The position numbers and the translations under genes are program-made. The notes under the pieces are model-generated. The model was not told where the DNA came from. It was given only the letters and a program-made list of their open reading frames with translations, and did not search any database. This document shows, one piece after another, positions 11,050-23,775 of a stretch of DNA of 64,000 nucleotides (position 1 is its first letter; the number at the start of each line of letters is the position of its first letter). The stretch covers positions 60,604,533 through 60,668,532 of the forward strand of contig OX485804.1 in assembly GCA_950295325.1 (NCBI GenBank), in the 5' to 3' direction. Origin of the DNA: Polytrichum commune. Its lineage: Eukaryota > Streptophyta > Polytrichopsida > Polytrichales > Polytrichaceae.

Positions 11050-12074
11050 TCAATATCAACTTTTGGCCAGTTGGGCCGTAGGAAGACATTATGTATTAAC
11101 ATAATGCAACAACATTACTAGATACCATTCAATAGCACTTTATTAGATGAAGATTGAGCATCCGTCGGTTTCAAGTGCTTCAAGGTTTATCTTTAATGTC
11201 GGTCTCTTGGACCAAGTTTAAGTCGAGTTGCAAGTGCAATATCCATATGTGACATTTGATGAGCCACCGCCGGTTTGGCACAGTAATGGAGGCGTAACCT
11301 ATAAATAAGGCTAGTTATAAAATGACACCTTTCACACCTCTTTTGACACTACTTCACCTCCACCACATGGTTTGGCCCGCCACTTCAAAATGAATGCACC
11401 GGTTTCACGTTGTATTCAAGTTGTAATATGAATACTTAAGGTTGAACGAATAGAATGTCATAAATTTTGCTTCCATTGTCATTGATTCTTTCTAAAAAAA
11501 TTTAGAACACATCCATACAGTAACAATTTCACATGAGAATTAACCCCTAACTTCCCAAGCCTATGAAAGGGTGGTTTCGAATGCAATTCAGTCAATGTTG
11601 GTTGTGGAATTTTGTTGAACAAGTTTTGAGGTTAAAGGGGAATATATTCGTAGGGTCTTGAAACAATGGAGATGAGCTATTTTTAGCGGATAAATGGGGC
11701 ATAAATTACCATTAAATTTTCATTTTATAGAATTTTAAGGAAGGGGTGCACGTGTAAACATCATGTTTTATCCCCAACAAAAGGCCTTTGCCCAATTCAA
11801 TTCACCCAGGAAATGAGCGAAATGGTCATGTGATCCACACCTATGGGAACAACTCAATAGTTAAGCACCTTCACAAATCCTCATGCCAAAGTGTACAAAC
11901 CATAATGGGCTAGCCACCTTGCAATTGGAGTATGTGAATCATCCCATATTTTGAAGCATGTATGATATATGCAAAGAATTCCTTAAATACCAAACAACGT
12001 CCAAAGGTTGAATTGAATTGAACGGTTGATGCAAGCATGAAAAGCCATATTTATAAGAAGATTCCCTTTTTGGA
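11050..12074. other. Unassigned DNA
   Basis: No supported gene or repeat; only short frames without family likeness. Confidence 0.45.
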
Positions 12075-12292
12075 CAGATGTTAAAAAAAATCAACACATT
12101 CACTTTTTGGTGTATGGTCATTCCTCTTGGTTCACATTCAGTTTACACCTAGTGAAGAGCCTAGAGGCTTTGTAAACTGATTTTGTAAAAAATCGGAGCA
12201 TGGAAGTTGGACCATGAAGTCAGAACACAGAAGACGACCTTTTTCCATGGTCCGACTTCATGTTCCATAGTGTAAACCGACCCTTGGACATG
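12075..12292 (+). repeat. Dispersed repeat also at 35110-35300
   Basis: Shared features in order: GGTGTATGGTCATTCCTCTT, GTTTACACCTA, a CCATGAAGTC block, TTTTTCCATGGTCCGACTTC and GTGTAAACCG. It contains an internal inverted pair (GGACCATGAAGTC against GGTCCGACTTCATG). Noncoding, probably a non-autonomous DNA element. Confidence 0.65.
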
Positions 12293-12469
12293 TGGGGGAG
12301 CATAGGCTTGCAAAATAATTGGAGTCTTCAAAGTATGGTTCTATTGGTGGTGACACCCGTGTTCAATCTTTGATGCCTTGCCATGTCACATGCCACGTAG
12401 GATAGAGGCGGGAATATTAAAGCTGAGATGGCAACGCGATTTGGGTTCCATAGGCATTTAGAGGCTAGC

Positions 12470-12745
12470 TTACTACACTAAATATTGTATTTAGTGTCAC
12501 CGATCCTATTTGTCTCATTCAATGCTAATTGCAACTTGCATGTGTGGTGTCACCAACACTACATGCAAAACTAACATCATTTGTCATTCCTTCAAAAGAA
12601 AATTTGGGCATTACAAATTTACAATGTTGTAATTGTGGTCACTTACTAAGAATTTTTTCACCCAAATTTCTATCATCCATGACAATATTTCATTATAGAA
12701 ATGCTAGGATACAAAATATACCAAAAGTGGATGAATTATAAGTCG
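12470..12745 (+). repeat. Dispersed repeat also at 46325-46775
   Basis: Shared blocks: AATATTGTATTTAGTGTCAC, CATGTGTGGTGTC, ACAAATTTACAATG, and ATCATCCATGACA followed by ATTTCATTA. The second copy carries a hairpin insertion that is absent here, so this copy represents the uninterrupted form. Confidence 0.65.
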
Positions 12746-13714
12746 GAATGATAGTATCTAGTGTACCTGCCAAATTTGAAAACCGAAAAGAGGTACGCAA
12801 TGCATAGCAATTAATTTTGTAAAGAATATCAATATCAATTCTAATGATGTTGTTTTCCACATTAAATGTGAATTGTAGGTGCTTATAACAATAATCATCT
12901 ACTATCATTCATTCCACTCTAATTATTATTTGTTGACAATGCTTCATTTGAGTTTATTAGGCAGGATCTCGTATAGCAATGTTTGTAAGAGAATAACCAT
13001 GGTATAGTTCCCGAATAGTATCCAACTTATTCATGGCACCACCCACCCTCCATACTTAGTTGGATAATGTTATGCTTGGTGGATTTGGACATCAAGTTTA
13101 AACAACTACCCAAAGGGCGATACACTATACCATTATATTGTTTGTGCTAGGGTTGTGTTTGCGTTGCAAAGTGTTGTGTGATTTGATGTAAAACAACATC
13201 TTTGGAAGAAAATTGCCATGTGTTGTATCACTCGTATCTCAAGGCCAACGTGGAAATTAAACTGATTATTGAAGCTCATACTCAATTTCTTTACGCTATG
13301 AAGTTAATGTCACTAGGACGTCTAGGGTTTCAAGAGCCCAATGTGCTAAAAACTCTCAATACAAGCTCTCTTCAGTTTCTTAGTGTTAGGAGATGCCTCA
13401 AGAGCGAGTGGCGACCAGGAAGAAGATGAAGATGAAGGAGAAGAAGAAGAAGCCTCTTCAAGCTCACCAAAACAAATCATGCACTCTTCAAACACCTTTT
13501 TAAAATGTATTAATAGGTATGGTAAACAAGCTTGTATTCTTGAATTTAGTATCACAAGGCTAATATATCGGCCCTCATTGATTTTGAGAATTGGCAAAAT
13601 CCGTGCATGTTTCAAAATTAGTACCACATGCACTAAATGGGATAATTAGTGTAGCTTTAGGTACTCAAAGTGTTGAATCAGGTACCTAATTTAGTTACCA
13701 AAATTATTGTCTTT
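12746..13714. other. Unassigned DNA with a purine-rich tract
   Basis: A GAAGAAGATGAAGATGAAGGAG-like purine run at about 13418-13455 gives acidic (plus) and Ser-rich (minus) frames. These are low-complexity artefacts. No gene recognised. Confidence 0.45.
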
Positions 13715-14030
13715 ATTGAACACCTGTGTTTTGAGTGATATGTGGTTTGGTGTGGCCCCAAGAACGGATATGAACAAGTTATGTGTTTATAAGAGATTGG
13801 ACCGCATGCTCCAAATAGGATTACCATTCTAAGTTCAATGGTCAACATAATTGGGCAAACTTGTACGACCATTTATTGAGCACCAGAATCTCGACTTTGA
13901 TAATGAATAAGGTAAGCACACGAGCTCCGAAGATTATGAAGAAAGTGGTTATGGCCTCGATTTGGGTTTATTGAGCATTGTAATATGCTAATCGTGTGTT
14001 TCATATCCTAGGAGAAGTGAGCTAGTAAAA
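13715..14030 (+). repeat. R-family repeat, R1 form
   Basis: Head TATGTGGTTTGGTGTGG, then AGAGATTGGACCGCATGCTC, then ACATAATTGGGC, then TTTGATAATGAATAAG, then CATATCCTAGGAGAAGTG. Best preserved plus-strand R1 copy together with 34105-34425. Confidence 0.7.
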
Positions 14031-17000
14031 AACATGAACCATTTAAGAGTTGTCCGACCTTAAAAAAAATGATTGTTTAAGACCTATCTACCTTAGAGTA
14101 TCCTTCAAGAAGACATCTCAACCACTGAGATGAAGAAACGTTGCCAACAATATTTCTTGGGTTTAACTTTGTGGCCGCAAATTTTTTTTTGAGCTTATGT
14201 TTCCAAGAAATAGTTGCACTCATTTGGAAGTAACATCAAAAGTTCAAGCATTTTGGTATGAAGAAACTTTGTATCTAAATCTTTAGCTGCTAGATAGCTT
14301 GGGTGACTACAAAGTGATCGAATTATGGTCAATGGGTTAAATTGTTCATTTTTTCAAACATTTGTTGGAGATATTCCTTTCACAAGATGTTTTAAGTTAG
14401 GTTATGATGCATCTTTTGATTGTTGGGAGTGAGCAAAACACATGATTGTAGATTTTACGTCGTCGAGAAAATTGAAATCTGAGTGTCCAGATTGCAAACC
14501 GAATTCTAGGGGTGCTTCAATCATGTATCTTTTATGATTTTTTTCCATTTGATATTGTTACTTATTAATGAACACATGCTATCTTTACCACAAACAATAA
14601 TTTGGATGAAATGTTATGCTTATAGCATATTTATTTTAACATTATATATTTTTCCATGCAAAAAAATTCATAAGGAATCCAAATGAGGTCCAATCAAGTC
14701 GAATAGACGTTCGCCTACTTTTGTGGGATCTTACATTAGAATTTGTGCTCCTTGAGGTAAACAAAAACTACTCATATGCAATGCTTTGACTATTTAGAAA
14801 TAAGCTCATGCATTCAAGGTTCGAATGCAAAATTTCATCATTTACCCACTTCGTAGATTGAGTAAGCCAATCCATGTAATATTGAGGGAAGGTGCACAAC
14901 TTTGAAAAATGGAAGTTGTTCAATGCACCTGCATTTTGAACTAGCACGAGCTTGTGCCGTCCAAATCCAAGGCATCAATGCATATGAATTAACATTGCTC
15001 AATAGATGAGTTGTGTTTAGTTCCCGTAAATGGCCCAAACAAACATTTTGCTTGAAGAAAAATAGCTTGCCTTGAGAGAAAATTTATCTTCAAAAAGTGT
15101 TCACAATCATTTTTTAAAATTTCTAGGCTTTTGAGGATTTCATTATCTACTCTATTTTGGATTCCTCATTCCGTACACTTAGTTTGATGTTTGTATAGAA
15201 AATTCCCTACCACAAAGATTGGGATAAACAAATTATGTGAAACATAATATCTAATCTTGTGATGGGTGACGACTTGAAGAGTTAGGTGCTGCATCCATTG
15301 TAGTACTCTGTACCCCCCCCCCACCCCCATGTTTATGATTGAGTTTGCAGCTTTGGGTGAAGGTTTCATCTCTCATTCACATCAAATCAAGTTGGTGTCA
15401 TCCCCCCCTCTTTCCACATGGTAAAGAAGCTTGTTATAACAAGATCGAACCATATTACAATCGGTATAATTGTTTATGTGTCGTAATCGATTATTTTGTT
15501 GGTGCATTCGGTGTGAGAGAATTTAGAAACCCTTAAAACGCTCAAGAATAGTATGATGCCTTCAAATGAACAAGAAAAACATATGCATTCATATTCGAGG
15601 CTCTTCGTATTTGGATGAATATCCCACGAGCTTTGGATGACCTCTGTGGTTCCCACAATGGTTGGGCCCTGTGGAGATGTGTATGATTTATAGATCTTTG
15701 TAGGCTAGAGTGTATAACGTACTAGCATGCCTCGATAGTGCATTATGCTAGGTATTGAGATTCCTTTGAAATGGGCAACCATACTAATTTTTTGCAATAT
15801 ACTTTATGGGTGGATGTTTCAATGATTCATAGGTGAATGAAGGCTTACAATGATTGATTCCTTTGATGTCCTTATCAACACTTGAAGGAATAATCGACCC
15901 AATTAGGTGTGTGTGATTTCGTGAAGTAAGTTTAGAGGTTTTCAACAAGTATTTTTAAATTATAGATTTCTAATTTTTTTAAACAAACAACACGCCAATA
16001 GGCAACCTACCTGCACCTATGTGTTTGTGGAAGGGAAGTGATGCGCAACTCTCTCTATGCAACATGGACAAACTACCATAGCCCAACCTCTTTATGGGTG
16101 TTAGTTTGCTAAGGTGGACTAAGGCTTGAATGGACACTCTTGCTCGTTTGTTTATTTCTACCAAGATGTTCTTAAAGATGTTAATATATGTTGTTGGGCA
16201 ATTCAAATGAGGAAACATGAGAGTTGAACTTGCTAGTTTTAGAGTTCGAGTGAATATCTTTTGAATAGCTGAAGTGTCATGCATAGGTTTTTTCAAATGG
16301 GTTTTCTTCAAAGTAGGTTCATTTCATGGTTGACTATGAACATGTGTACTAAAAACCATATACCACCTACTTTCATTACAAAGTTTATAGCGAATATTGG
16401 GGCATATTTATGGTGTGACTTACACTTTTGCTGTACTATAGTGTGGCCCACAATATAGACCACCACGCTCTAAAATATCATGGAACCTTGTACTTGAGGG
16501 AATTGTTTTTTCATCAACCCCTTCACATACTTGTCCTATCCATGTTGCTTTGATGTAGACTGCATTTATTTTGTATTAAACCAAACTTACGGACGTTTTA
16601 TTTATATAACTAGCATATAACAAGGATTTTATTGGGAGAAAATACAAATTTTAAAAAATGAGAATTGATATATTGTAAAAGAATTCAAGTATGACTTTTA
16701 GATTCAAAACCGCCCAAGCACTTTGAATATAATGTGGATCTCACACTATTGGAAGTCTCTCAAATATACACAACTTTCCATCCAATAAAGATATTCTAAC
16801 CTCCAACGTAGAACTTTGATGACTTGGAGTGTGGATTGGAGTATAGTACGCATCCATTGTACTATCACCAATGTTTTTAGTGTTGGTTTCCTTGTTTAAA
16901 GTGTCGCCTACATTCTTTATAATAAAAAATGTAGTTGTCCTCACATACCACGAGCATAAAATTATTCAACTGAGTTTGTACGCTAAGTGATGTTGGGAAT

Positions 17001-17677
17001 AAGCTACATTCTATTCAAAATTATTCTCACAATAGAGCATTGCATTGGTAGATTCAAGCTAAAAAACTCAGATGAAGCATGTACCAATGTTATTAGAATG
17101 GAACAACTGATAGCAGCTGAATAATGTTATGAATTCATGGAAATCAAGTAACTCACTACGTCATTTATGGTATTAATTGTCACTTACTATTCAGACTTCC
17201 ACAATGAACAACTGTTCATAGAGAATAGAATATTTTATCAAGTAGAGTCATTTATGTTCTATAATGTCTAAGCAACCCAAGCAATGTTTGGTAGTAAAGA
17301 TTGAGATGTAGAGCAAGAAGTTATTGCATTGCATAAGTCCAAATAGTAAGTGACACTAAGTACCATACAATGGTGTACACTATTTATGATTATCACTATG
17401 GGTGGATGAATACTTTGCCGCACTATTTATGAATGTGTGAACTACAATGAAAGGGTGTTATTTTAAGCATATTTAAAATTTGACATTTTAACACAGTAGT
17501 ATAATGGTGTACTCGGGCCTTTTGCAAATTTGAACATAATTTTTAATTCAACATACATTTCCACACCATTTATGTAACAATCAATACCTATGGTCACATC
17601 ATCTCAATTGTGGGTATCCGCATTTATTGTCGTCCATTGACTAGTGTTAAATCGAATAGTGTTGGTAACTTATTTTT
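14031..17677. other. 3.6 kb AT-rich DNA without recognisable genes
   Basis: Several short frames occur on both strands (longest 15979-16311 minus, 110 codons) but none shows a known motif, a convincing splice partner or composition unlike its surroundings. A run of 10 C lies at 15313-15322. Probably old transposon debris; this is inference only. Confidence 0.45.
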
Positions 17678-17829
17678 GAATCATAACATCACTCAGTCGA
17701 TGAATTGTGTTCAACTACCCTAACTTCAAATTCGGTCTGAAGCATTAGGCTTCCAGCATCCGGAGGCTTTATTCCTAGATCTAATGTGAGGCTTACGAAC
17801 ACAACTCATCAACTGAGTAATGTTATGAT
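17678..17829. repeat. 152-bp hairpin with arms of about 30-34 bp
   Basis: ATCATAACATCACTCAGTCG at the left pairs with TGAGTAATGTTATGAT at the right, and GAATTGTGTTC pairs with GAACACAACTC. This looks like a small MITE or foldback. No target duplication is clear. Confidence 0.65.
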
Positions 17830-19085
17830 AGTGTGGGCCTTAATAATGACCATAAATATTGTAGGCCCAATACAATTTTATTTATTTATTTATTTATGGT
17901 TCCCCACACCAATTGGACTTTTAGATTGGAAAAAAACTACATTACTTCAGGGCATGGCCAATGGTTCATCTTTTATATTTGAAAAGGTGGACCACACTAA
18001 TTCTAAGCAATAATGTGGACCACATCAATGAGTAATCAATTTTGCTTACAATGAAGTGGTGTGCACTAGTGTGTACCATATGAGACTAGTAAGTGTTTGA
18101 TAGTAGGGTCTACCACTATGTCAATGAATATAAATAGTTTCGTCTTTGTGTCATGATGGGACATTAGAAGTGGAGTATCTCCTTTAACCCCTAAAAGACG
18201 AGGGGTATACCTCGTGTCAATGATGTGTTATAAATTGTGGCTTAGTGACCTAATTTGGACTTAACACATGGAAGGTGGTTGTTAAGTGTAGTTTTTGTCG
18301 ATAATCTTATTACTTTCCTTCAATAGCAAATTTTGTGGCAAAGGAAAACATTTGAGATGAATAGTCCTCTTAGGGTTAAGCCATCTTTTCGTTTAATCAT
18401 GCTAGAGACCAATTTCACATCCTAGTTAGAGTAACTTACCACTCAACTATGTTTATTTATTGATGTCAAGCGAAGGTTGCATGACCAACATTGTTTCATG
18501 ACTTTTGTTTAAAATGTCTTTCTACAAACCCTAAGCTGACTTCAAATGCCACGTGCTTCTCGATAACAATTTTTGTGGATTATGGCAGTGGAAGCAGAGG
18601 TGTCTTCTACCTTCGAGAGATTCAAGGTTGCATGTTGAGGAGTCGGGACTTTCTGGCTTCAAAAATTCAACCCTAATTCAACACATTGGAAGGTTGTTGA
18701 ATCGAGCCACATGCTTAAAGCGATTGTATGCATTGTGAAAGATGAAGTACTTCATAAAGTTCGTAATAATTGACATATATCTTTAGGAACTTCTTTGACA
18801 ATTGAAGGTTGTTTGATGTCTTAGTTGTATCATGCATTTTGTTCAAATCTTAGAGTATTCTCGAGGTGCTTGATTGTCATCGTGCATTATTTTTTGATGC
18901 GGTAGTTGCAATATTATTTGTAATGATCCATTGTATGGAAAATTAAATTGCAAGCAACAAATAAATAGTGTGTTGAGGCATGATGCTGGTGCCTTTGCCT
19001 TACTTGAAACTTGTAAATCGAAGCTTTTTGTGACAAAGTACTTAGAGCTGATGATGTGTGTGTTTGTAGGTTTTCTTTCCTAAAA
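17830..19085. other. Unassigned DNA
   Basis: Frames at 18491-18676 and 18553-18738 overlap in different frames and carry no recognisable motif. They could be debris of a transposase but this cannot be supported. Confidence 0.4.
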
Positions 19086-20165
19086 TATTTATCGAGGGAG
19101 TGTTATTTTCTTGAATAACACCAACCTCGAGGCCAATGGGAGGCGGGCATTCAAGAAAATAACACCAACCGCACCATGCCTTTGCATGCCGCTTGGCGCA
19201 CGGACAAACCCCCCCCCCCCCCAATTGATGCACAAAAAGAGGTCCCACCTATTATGCCCGCACTGTCTAGTTATGAGAATAGCTAGCATATGAAGTTGCT
19301 AACATGTGTGCAAGCTAATCTATCTCACAACCGCACCACCTAGTTCAAATTAAGGTTTAAATCAAAGCTTTCAAAAATAGAAGTTAGCTAACTTTTGGGG
19401 CTTTCCCTTTGAAAGAAATCTTAACTTATCCATACCCCAAATGCTAACTAACTTTTACAATTGAATAGCCCAATTTATTTTCTTGAATGCCCGCCTTTCA
19501 TTCCCCCCATCTATTCTCCATTTTGCTACGAGATGGACCGCACTTTTTCTTACATTGTCCTAAATTAGCATTCATTTTTAAATCACAATATATTATTAAC
19601 AATATATTTCAATGTTAGAATTTAGACAAGGTATCATTGTTGAATAAAATAATTATTTTTCTTGTGTTTCAATCATAATCAAGCAAAATTGATGTGGGCC
19701 ACAGAATTATAATATATCATAATTAGTGACATGTTTAAAACTTGAGCAAGTTGAACAACACTCTGGTTGGTCAACCTTGACTCCTATCTTAAATTGGTCA
19801 ATCTTTGGTTAGTTGTAACCATAATGTGCAACCGTGTGATCAGTAAGCTCACATATGAGTTACTCATAGAGAGCTCCCTCATCCATCCTTACATGTGCCA
19901 ACATGTAGCTTCCATGCAGGGATACAAGTAGTTTGTGGCGAATGTGAGCATGACACGTGGCAAATTTTGAGGGGAAAATATTTTGTGTGTGTTGGAATAG
20001 AGAGCCCTCTACAATAGTTAATTTCACTAACTCACACTGTTAGCTAATTCTCCTAGCTAAGTGGTGCAGCCATGATTTCAGTTAGCTTGAATTTTGGTTA
20101 GCTAACCCTCACTAACTCGTAAGTTAGCTAATTATCTTAATTAGGTGGTGCAGCTAAACCCTTAG
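19086..20165. repeat. Inverted-repeat-rich stretch with GTTAGCTAA motifs
   Basis: TTCAAGAAAATAACACC and its reverse complement flank 19100-19165. ATTTTCTTGAATGCCCGCC recurs inverted near 19480. GCACCACCTA at about 19333 pairs with TAGGTGGTGC at about 20143, with GTTAGCTAA scattered between. A run of 14 C is at 19209-19222. It looks like one or more degraded foldback elements whose exact borders are unclear. Confidence 0.5.
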
Positions 20166-20484
20166 CCACATGCACGCAACACCACTTGTAAGTAAACTTG
20201 AAGTGACGTGTGGAGAGTTGTATGTAGAGAGTAGGGTAGTCATTGCAACACTTAGATGCCTGAGAAATGAAAGTTGATTATGCGCACACATTTAAGAATT
20301 AAAAGGGTTTTTATGTTGCCCATAGAACCTAACTAGGTAATACATTTTAATTAGATAGTATGATCTCCTTTAAACACATGCCCAAACAACTACCTAACCA
20401 TACACTACTCTACTCAGATATAGGTATTTGATTAAGAAAAGCAACCGCATAAGGTAGAGATGTGTTATGTGGATGTTTGTTTCT

Positions 20485-20700
20485 TTGCACCCACTTCTCA
20501 AAGGATATGAAACACGTGGCAATTAATGCAAGATGATTAACAAATCCTAATCATGCATATATCCATTTGCCTCATAGTTTTTGAAGCTCATATGAATATC
20601 TCGTTCGTTAACAAAGTGAAGATTCTCATGCTCATTTAATAGTCACATGGGTCCCCCCAAAATCACTTTGACCATTGAGCCTAGAATGATTAGCATATTG
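20485..20700 (-). repeat. R-family repeat, R1 form
   Basis: Minus-orientation copy: CCCACTTCTCAAAGGATATG, GCAAGATGATTA, CATGCTCATTTAATAGTCAC and TTGAGCCTAGAATGATTAGC match 3905-4140. With 21055-21400 it repeats the head-to-head R1/R2 arrangement seen at 3893-5490. Confidence 0.68.
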
Positions 20701-20866
20701 TTAACAAGTGGTCCAGTGGAGAACTTCAAGCATGAATGGAAAAATGATATGGTTGTCAACATGGCAACATTTCTTGCTTGGGGACTTCCCCGTAAATCCA
20801 ACTTCTTGAGCAACCTCAAACCCTCTTACAAGAAACTTGGCCTCCTAGAGAACTCCAACTCGAGGC

Positions 20867-20870
<4 letters not shown>

Positions 20871-20898
<28 letters not shown>
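20871..20898 (+). repeat. A28 tract
   Basis: Twenty-eight consecutive A. It could be a retrotransposed tail or simple slippage; the 170 bp before it (a frame from 20647) show no family likeness. Confidence 0.9.
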
Positions 20899-20901
<3 letters not shown>

Positions 20902-21054
20902 CATCTTGTCTACCATACTAACTGTTGCCTCAAATAGCCTTATCTTGGGCTATAATTCTTGACCAACCGGCGTACATCTTCACCATAGTCTAGTCTAAAC
21001 TGGTCCTTAAGGGAGTTGGATCTTAAGTGGCTCGTTTTCTTACTTGGACCCTTA

Positions 21055-21400
21055 GATTTGATTGGTATGTAGTTCGGTGAGGATCAAAGAGCAAACATTA
21101 TAAAAACACATGTTTAAAAGGGATTGGACTACATCCTCAGATATTTATAACTACTATTCACTCAATAGTGAACACAATTGGGAGGACCTATGTATTCGAT
21201 TAAGAGATCAACAAACATGCACTTCCGATAACCATTACTAAACTAGGGGAGGTCCGATTTTCAATCCGTTTTTTTGCATACGTTCATCGTAGATTTGCTA
21301 ACGCAACACGAGTGTTGTTGTGTGAATGCAACCGGAAGAAGTTGGAGAACATAAGAACTGAACCAAAACTCACCCACATACCTAAGGCGAGGTGTTGCAT
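21055..21400 (+). repeat. R-family repeat, R2 form
   Basis: GATTGGTATGTAGTTCGGTG head, GGGATTGGACTACATC, GTGAACACAATTGGGAGGAC, and the R2 tail with GGGGAGGTCCGATTTTCAAT. Very similar to 35840-36215. Confidence 0.75.
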
Positions 21401-22860
21401 AATCAAGTGTCGTACATACCAAAGAGCAGAGTAGAGTAGGCTAGGCCAGGTCAGCAGGGGGCCAAGTAGGAGGAGTAGGCCTGGCCTCTTCAATCATGAG
21501 GGAGAACTTCATAATAGCCCCTTCAACAGCAGCCATGGCCGAACATCACCCATTTTCAGACTCCATCATGCAACCTTAGCCTCCGACTCCCTCCCCGTCC
21601 CCTCCCTTTCTTCCACAACAATCTTCTTTTAACCGACAAACACAAAAAACCAACAAAAAAAACCCACCAAATCAAGGTACCTAATGCTCAATCACGACTC
21701 TCATGTCATGTCATGTCATGTCCACATCATGATGCATAAGCTATGTCACTTTGTTTGGTTGTTCTGCACTTTGCCCGGTATGGTTGCATCGATGACTGCA
21801 ACTTGACGTTTTATTGTGAATCTTTCCTTTTTATAATGCGTGGGTGGTCAAGTTTTTGTGTAGGTAACTCCTGTTTTGTTTTTTGTTTTGTTTTGGTGGC
21901 GGTGAAAGTGAGTGATTGGAGACAATTAGAGAGTTGGGTAGAATTAGATGTCGATGGGCGGTTGTGGGAGATCATCGGTTTGTGTGTGTATGTGTGTGTG
22001 TTTTTCTGTTTGTGGGATTTAAGAGTGGATGTGGTGTTCATCATGTGCACATGGGTGAGGAAATGTTGTTGTTGTTGTTGTTACAGTTCTAGCTGCTTGT
22101 TTGGGGAGGTTTGTGTTTAGGTGAGATTGTAGGGTGATAGCTAAGTTGGCAGATGAAAGTACTATGGCAGAAGATAGAGAGTTTGATTTGAGGTTGAGTT
22201 GCCCTGTTTCGACAAGTTAGCATGGGATATGTATGTGTGCATGTATGTGTTGCCCTTAGTTCTGTTGTTGCTGTTTAATAATTGCCTAGTCTTGATGATG
22301 AATGTCTTAGCAAATATAGCACTACCCGCTTGACAGGTGTGGGAGGTTATGATGACTTGCAGATGCATCACTCTGTTCTTGATTCTGAGATCATCAAGAT
22401 GTAGCAATAGCTCAAGAGAGGGGAACTGAATATATTTGGAGCAAGCTGATGATCGGTTGGTTTTGATTATTTGTGGTGAAATGCATCATGCGCCTGGCAG
22501 AGGAGTGTTTCATGTGTGGATGGATTAATAGTCAGTGGACATGAGGATATTATCGGTGGATGTCGGTGGACAACTATCTTCGGTGCTCAAGGATTGATAT
22601 TGATTGAGCACCTGCACATACTGTTAGGATGTTGACGGGGCGGTGATGAGGTGAGGCTGGGAGGAGGATATCACCCCCAATGGGAGTAGAAGAACATCAG
22701 GGCTCTTTTGCGAAGGGAAACTGCTTGGGATGGGTGCAGCTGTAGAAGGTTAAGTTAGCGTTATAATCGAATGCAGGTAAAGATGTGATGATGATGGACG
22801 AGCGCATGAGGTCAAGGGTTAGGAGATGTCATCAAACTGCAGCAACAGAAACTCAGTCCG
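21401..22860. other. Upstream and leader region of the ATL gene
   Basis: A C/T-rich tract at about 21570-21615 and an iterated CATGTCATGTC at about 21702-21722 look like promoter or leader sequence of the gene at 23224. The frames at 21743-22120 (+) and 21811-22050 (-) are low complexity (GTGTGT and TTG runs). No separate gene is supported. A leader intron is possible but not demonstrated. Confidence 0.4.
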
Positions 22861-23160
22861 AGGATAATATGATACATGCGAGGCAACCATATCACCATCA
22901 CAAGTCGCATGGCGGAAGTTGTAGCACATCCAGATGACGTGTAGCTGAGATGTGCAGACGAGTGGATTCTTTGACGCCGAGAGGGTTTTCGACATTGGAT
23001 TTCGTGCTTTCTGAGGATAATGTGGTACATGTAAGGCCATCGATCACATCATAAGTCGAGTGGCGGAAGCTGTAGCACATCGAGATGATGAGTAGCTGAG
23101 ATGTGTAGGCTGGTGGATTATGTGACATTTGGAGGGCTTGGACATTGGGTTTCGTGCTGA
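22861..23160 (+). repeat. Two tandem copies, period 153 bp, in the ATL leader
   Basis: AGGATAATATGATACATG starts copy 1 at 22861, and AGGATAATGTGGTACATG starts copy 2 at 23014. Both run through TGGCGGAAG.TGTAGCACATC, GAGATGTG.AG and GGATTTCGTGCT-like ends. Copy 2 ends about 65 bp before the ATL start codon. Confidence 0.82.
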
Positions 23161-23223
23161 TTTGTGGGAGCTCGAGTGGTGATTGCACATCGGTCTTAGT
23201 CTTTGGGATGAAAAACAAGGAGG

Positions 23224-23775
23224 ATGACCTCCAACAGCACCACAATGCAGGTGAGTTTGAGCAAAGTGGGGTTAGGTTACGGCATAGCCATAGCGGTGGG
23301 AATTTTGGTGCTGGTCTCCACCATCATGCTGGCTTCATACGTATGTGTGCGAGTGCACCAATCTACATCCACCGGAAGCCAAAGTGGAAACTCAGCAGTG
23401 GTGCCACAACACTCCGGAGACTTGGGAGGAATGGGCACCATAACCGAGTGGTCGACAAGCGGCCTGGACCAGATCACCGTGGAATCTTACCCTAAGGTGA
23501 TCTACTCCGAGACTGAGCCGTTGCCACACCTCCAAGACACATCTTGTTCCATTTGCCTTGCGGATTACAAGGATGGTGAAACCCTACGCATGTTGCCCGA
23601 GTGCAAACACATGTTTCATGCTCCTTGCATCGATGCATGGCTAAGGTTGCATGCTTCATGTCCTATGTGTCGAACATCCCCTCTTCCCACTCCACAACCA
23701 ACACCGATCTCTACCCCTCTCTCCGAACTCATCCCACTGGCTAGGCATCCTCTGCAAATCCGCTCTTACACCTAA
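23224..23775 (+). CDS. ATL-type RING-H2 E3 ubiquitin ligase, ATL67-like
   Basis: Predicted membrane-anchored E3 ubiquitin ligase that would transfer ubiquitin from an E2 to unknown substrates. Intronless, 183 residues, as usual for the ATL family. One membrane segment at about residues 19-42 follows GLGYGIAIAVG. The GLD motif is at 80-82 (GLDQITVESYPKVIY). The RING-H2 domain spans 108-149 with C108, C111, C127, H129, H132, C135, C146, C149 and the conserved Trp at 139. The C-terminal TSPLPTPQPTPISTPLSEL tail and GLGY-type membrane start resemble Arabidopsis ATL67. That placement rests on remembered similarity. An ATG at 23245 (residue 8) is an alternative start. All zinc ligands are present and nothing looks broken. 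Confidence 0.93.
   Translation: MTSNSTTMQVSLSKVGLGYGIAIAVGILVLVSTIMLASYVCVRVHQSTSTGSQSGNSAVVPQHSGDLGGMGTITEWSTSGLDQITVESYPKVIYSETEPLPHLQDTSCSICLADYKDGETLRMLPECKHMFHAPCIDAWLRLHASCPMCRTSPLPTPQPTPISTPLSELIPLARHPLQIRSYT

Noticed and set aside
13383-13649. Acidic/Ser-rich frames on both strands
   Set aside because: Generated by a GAA/GAT-rich tract; low complexity without domain evidence.
20871-20898. Poly-A tract as proof of a processed retrocopy
   Set aside because: No recognisable coding sequence precedes it and no flanking target duplication was found; slippage is as likely.
22898-23245. 115-codon minus-strand frame upstream of ATL
   Set aside because: It runs through the 153-bp tandem duplication, so its internal similarity is explained by the repeat, not by protein repeats.
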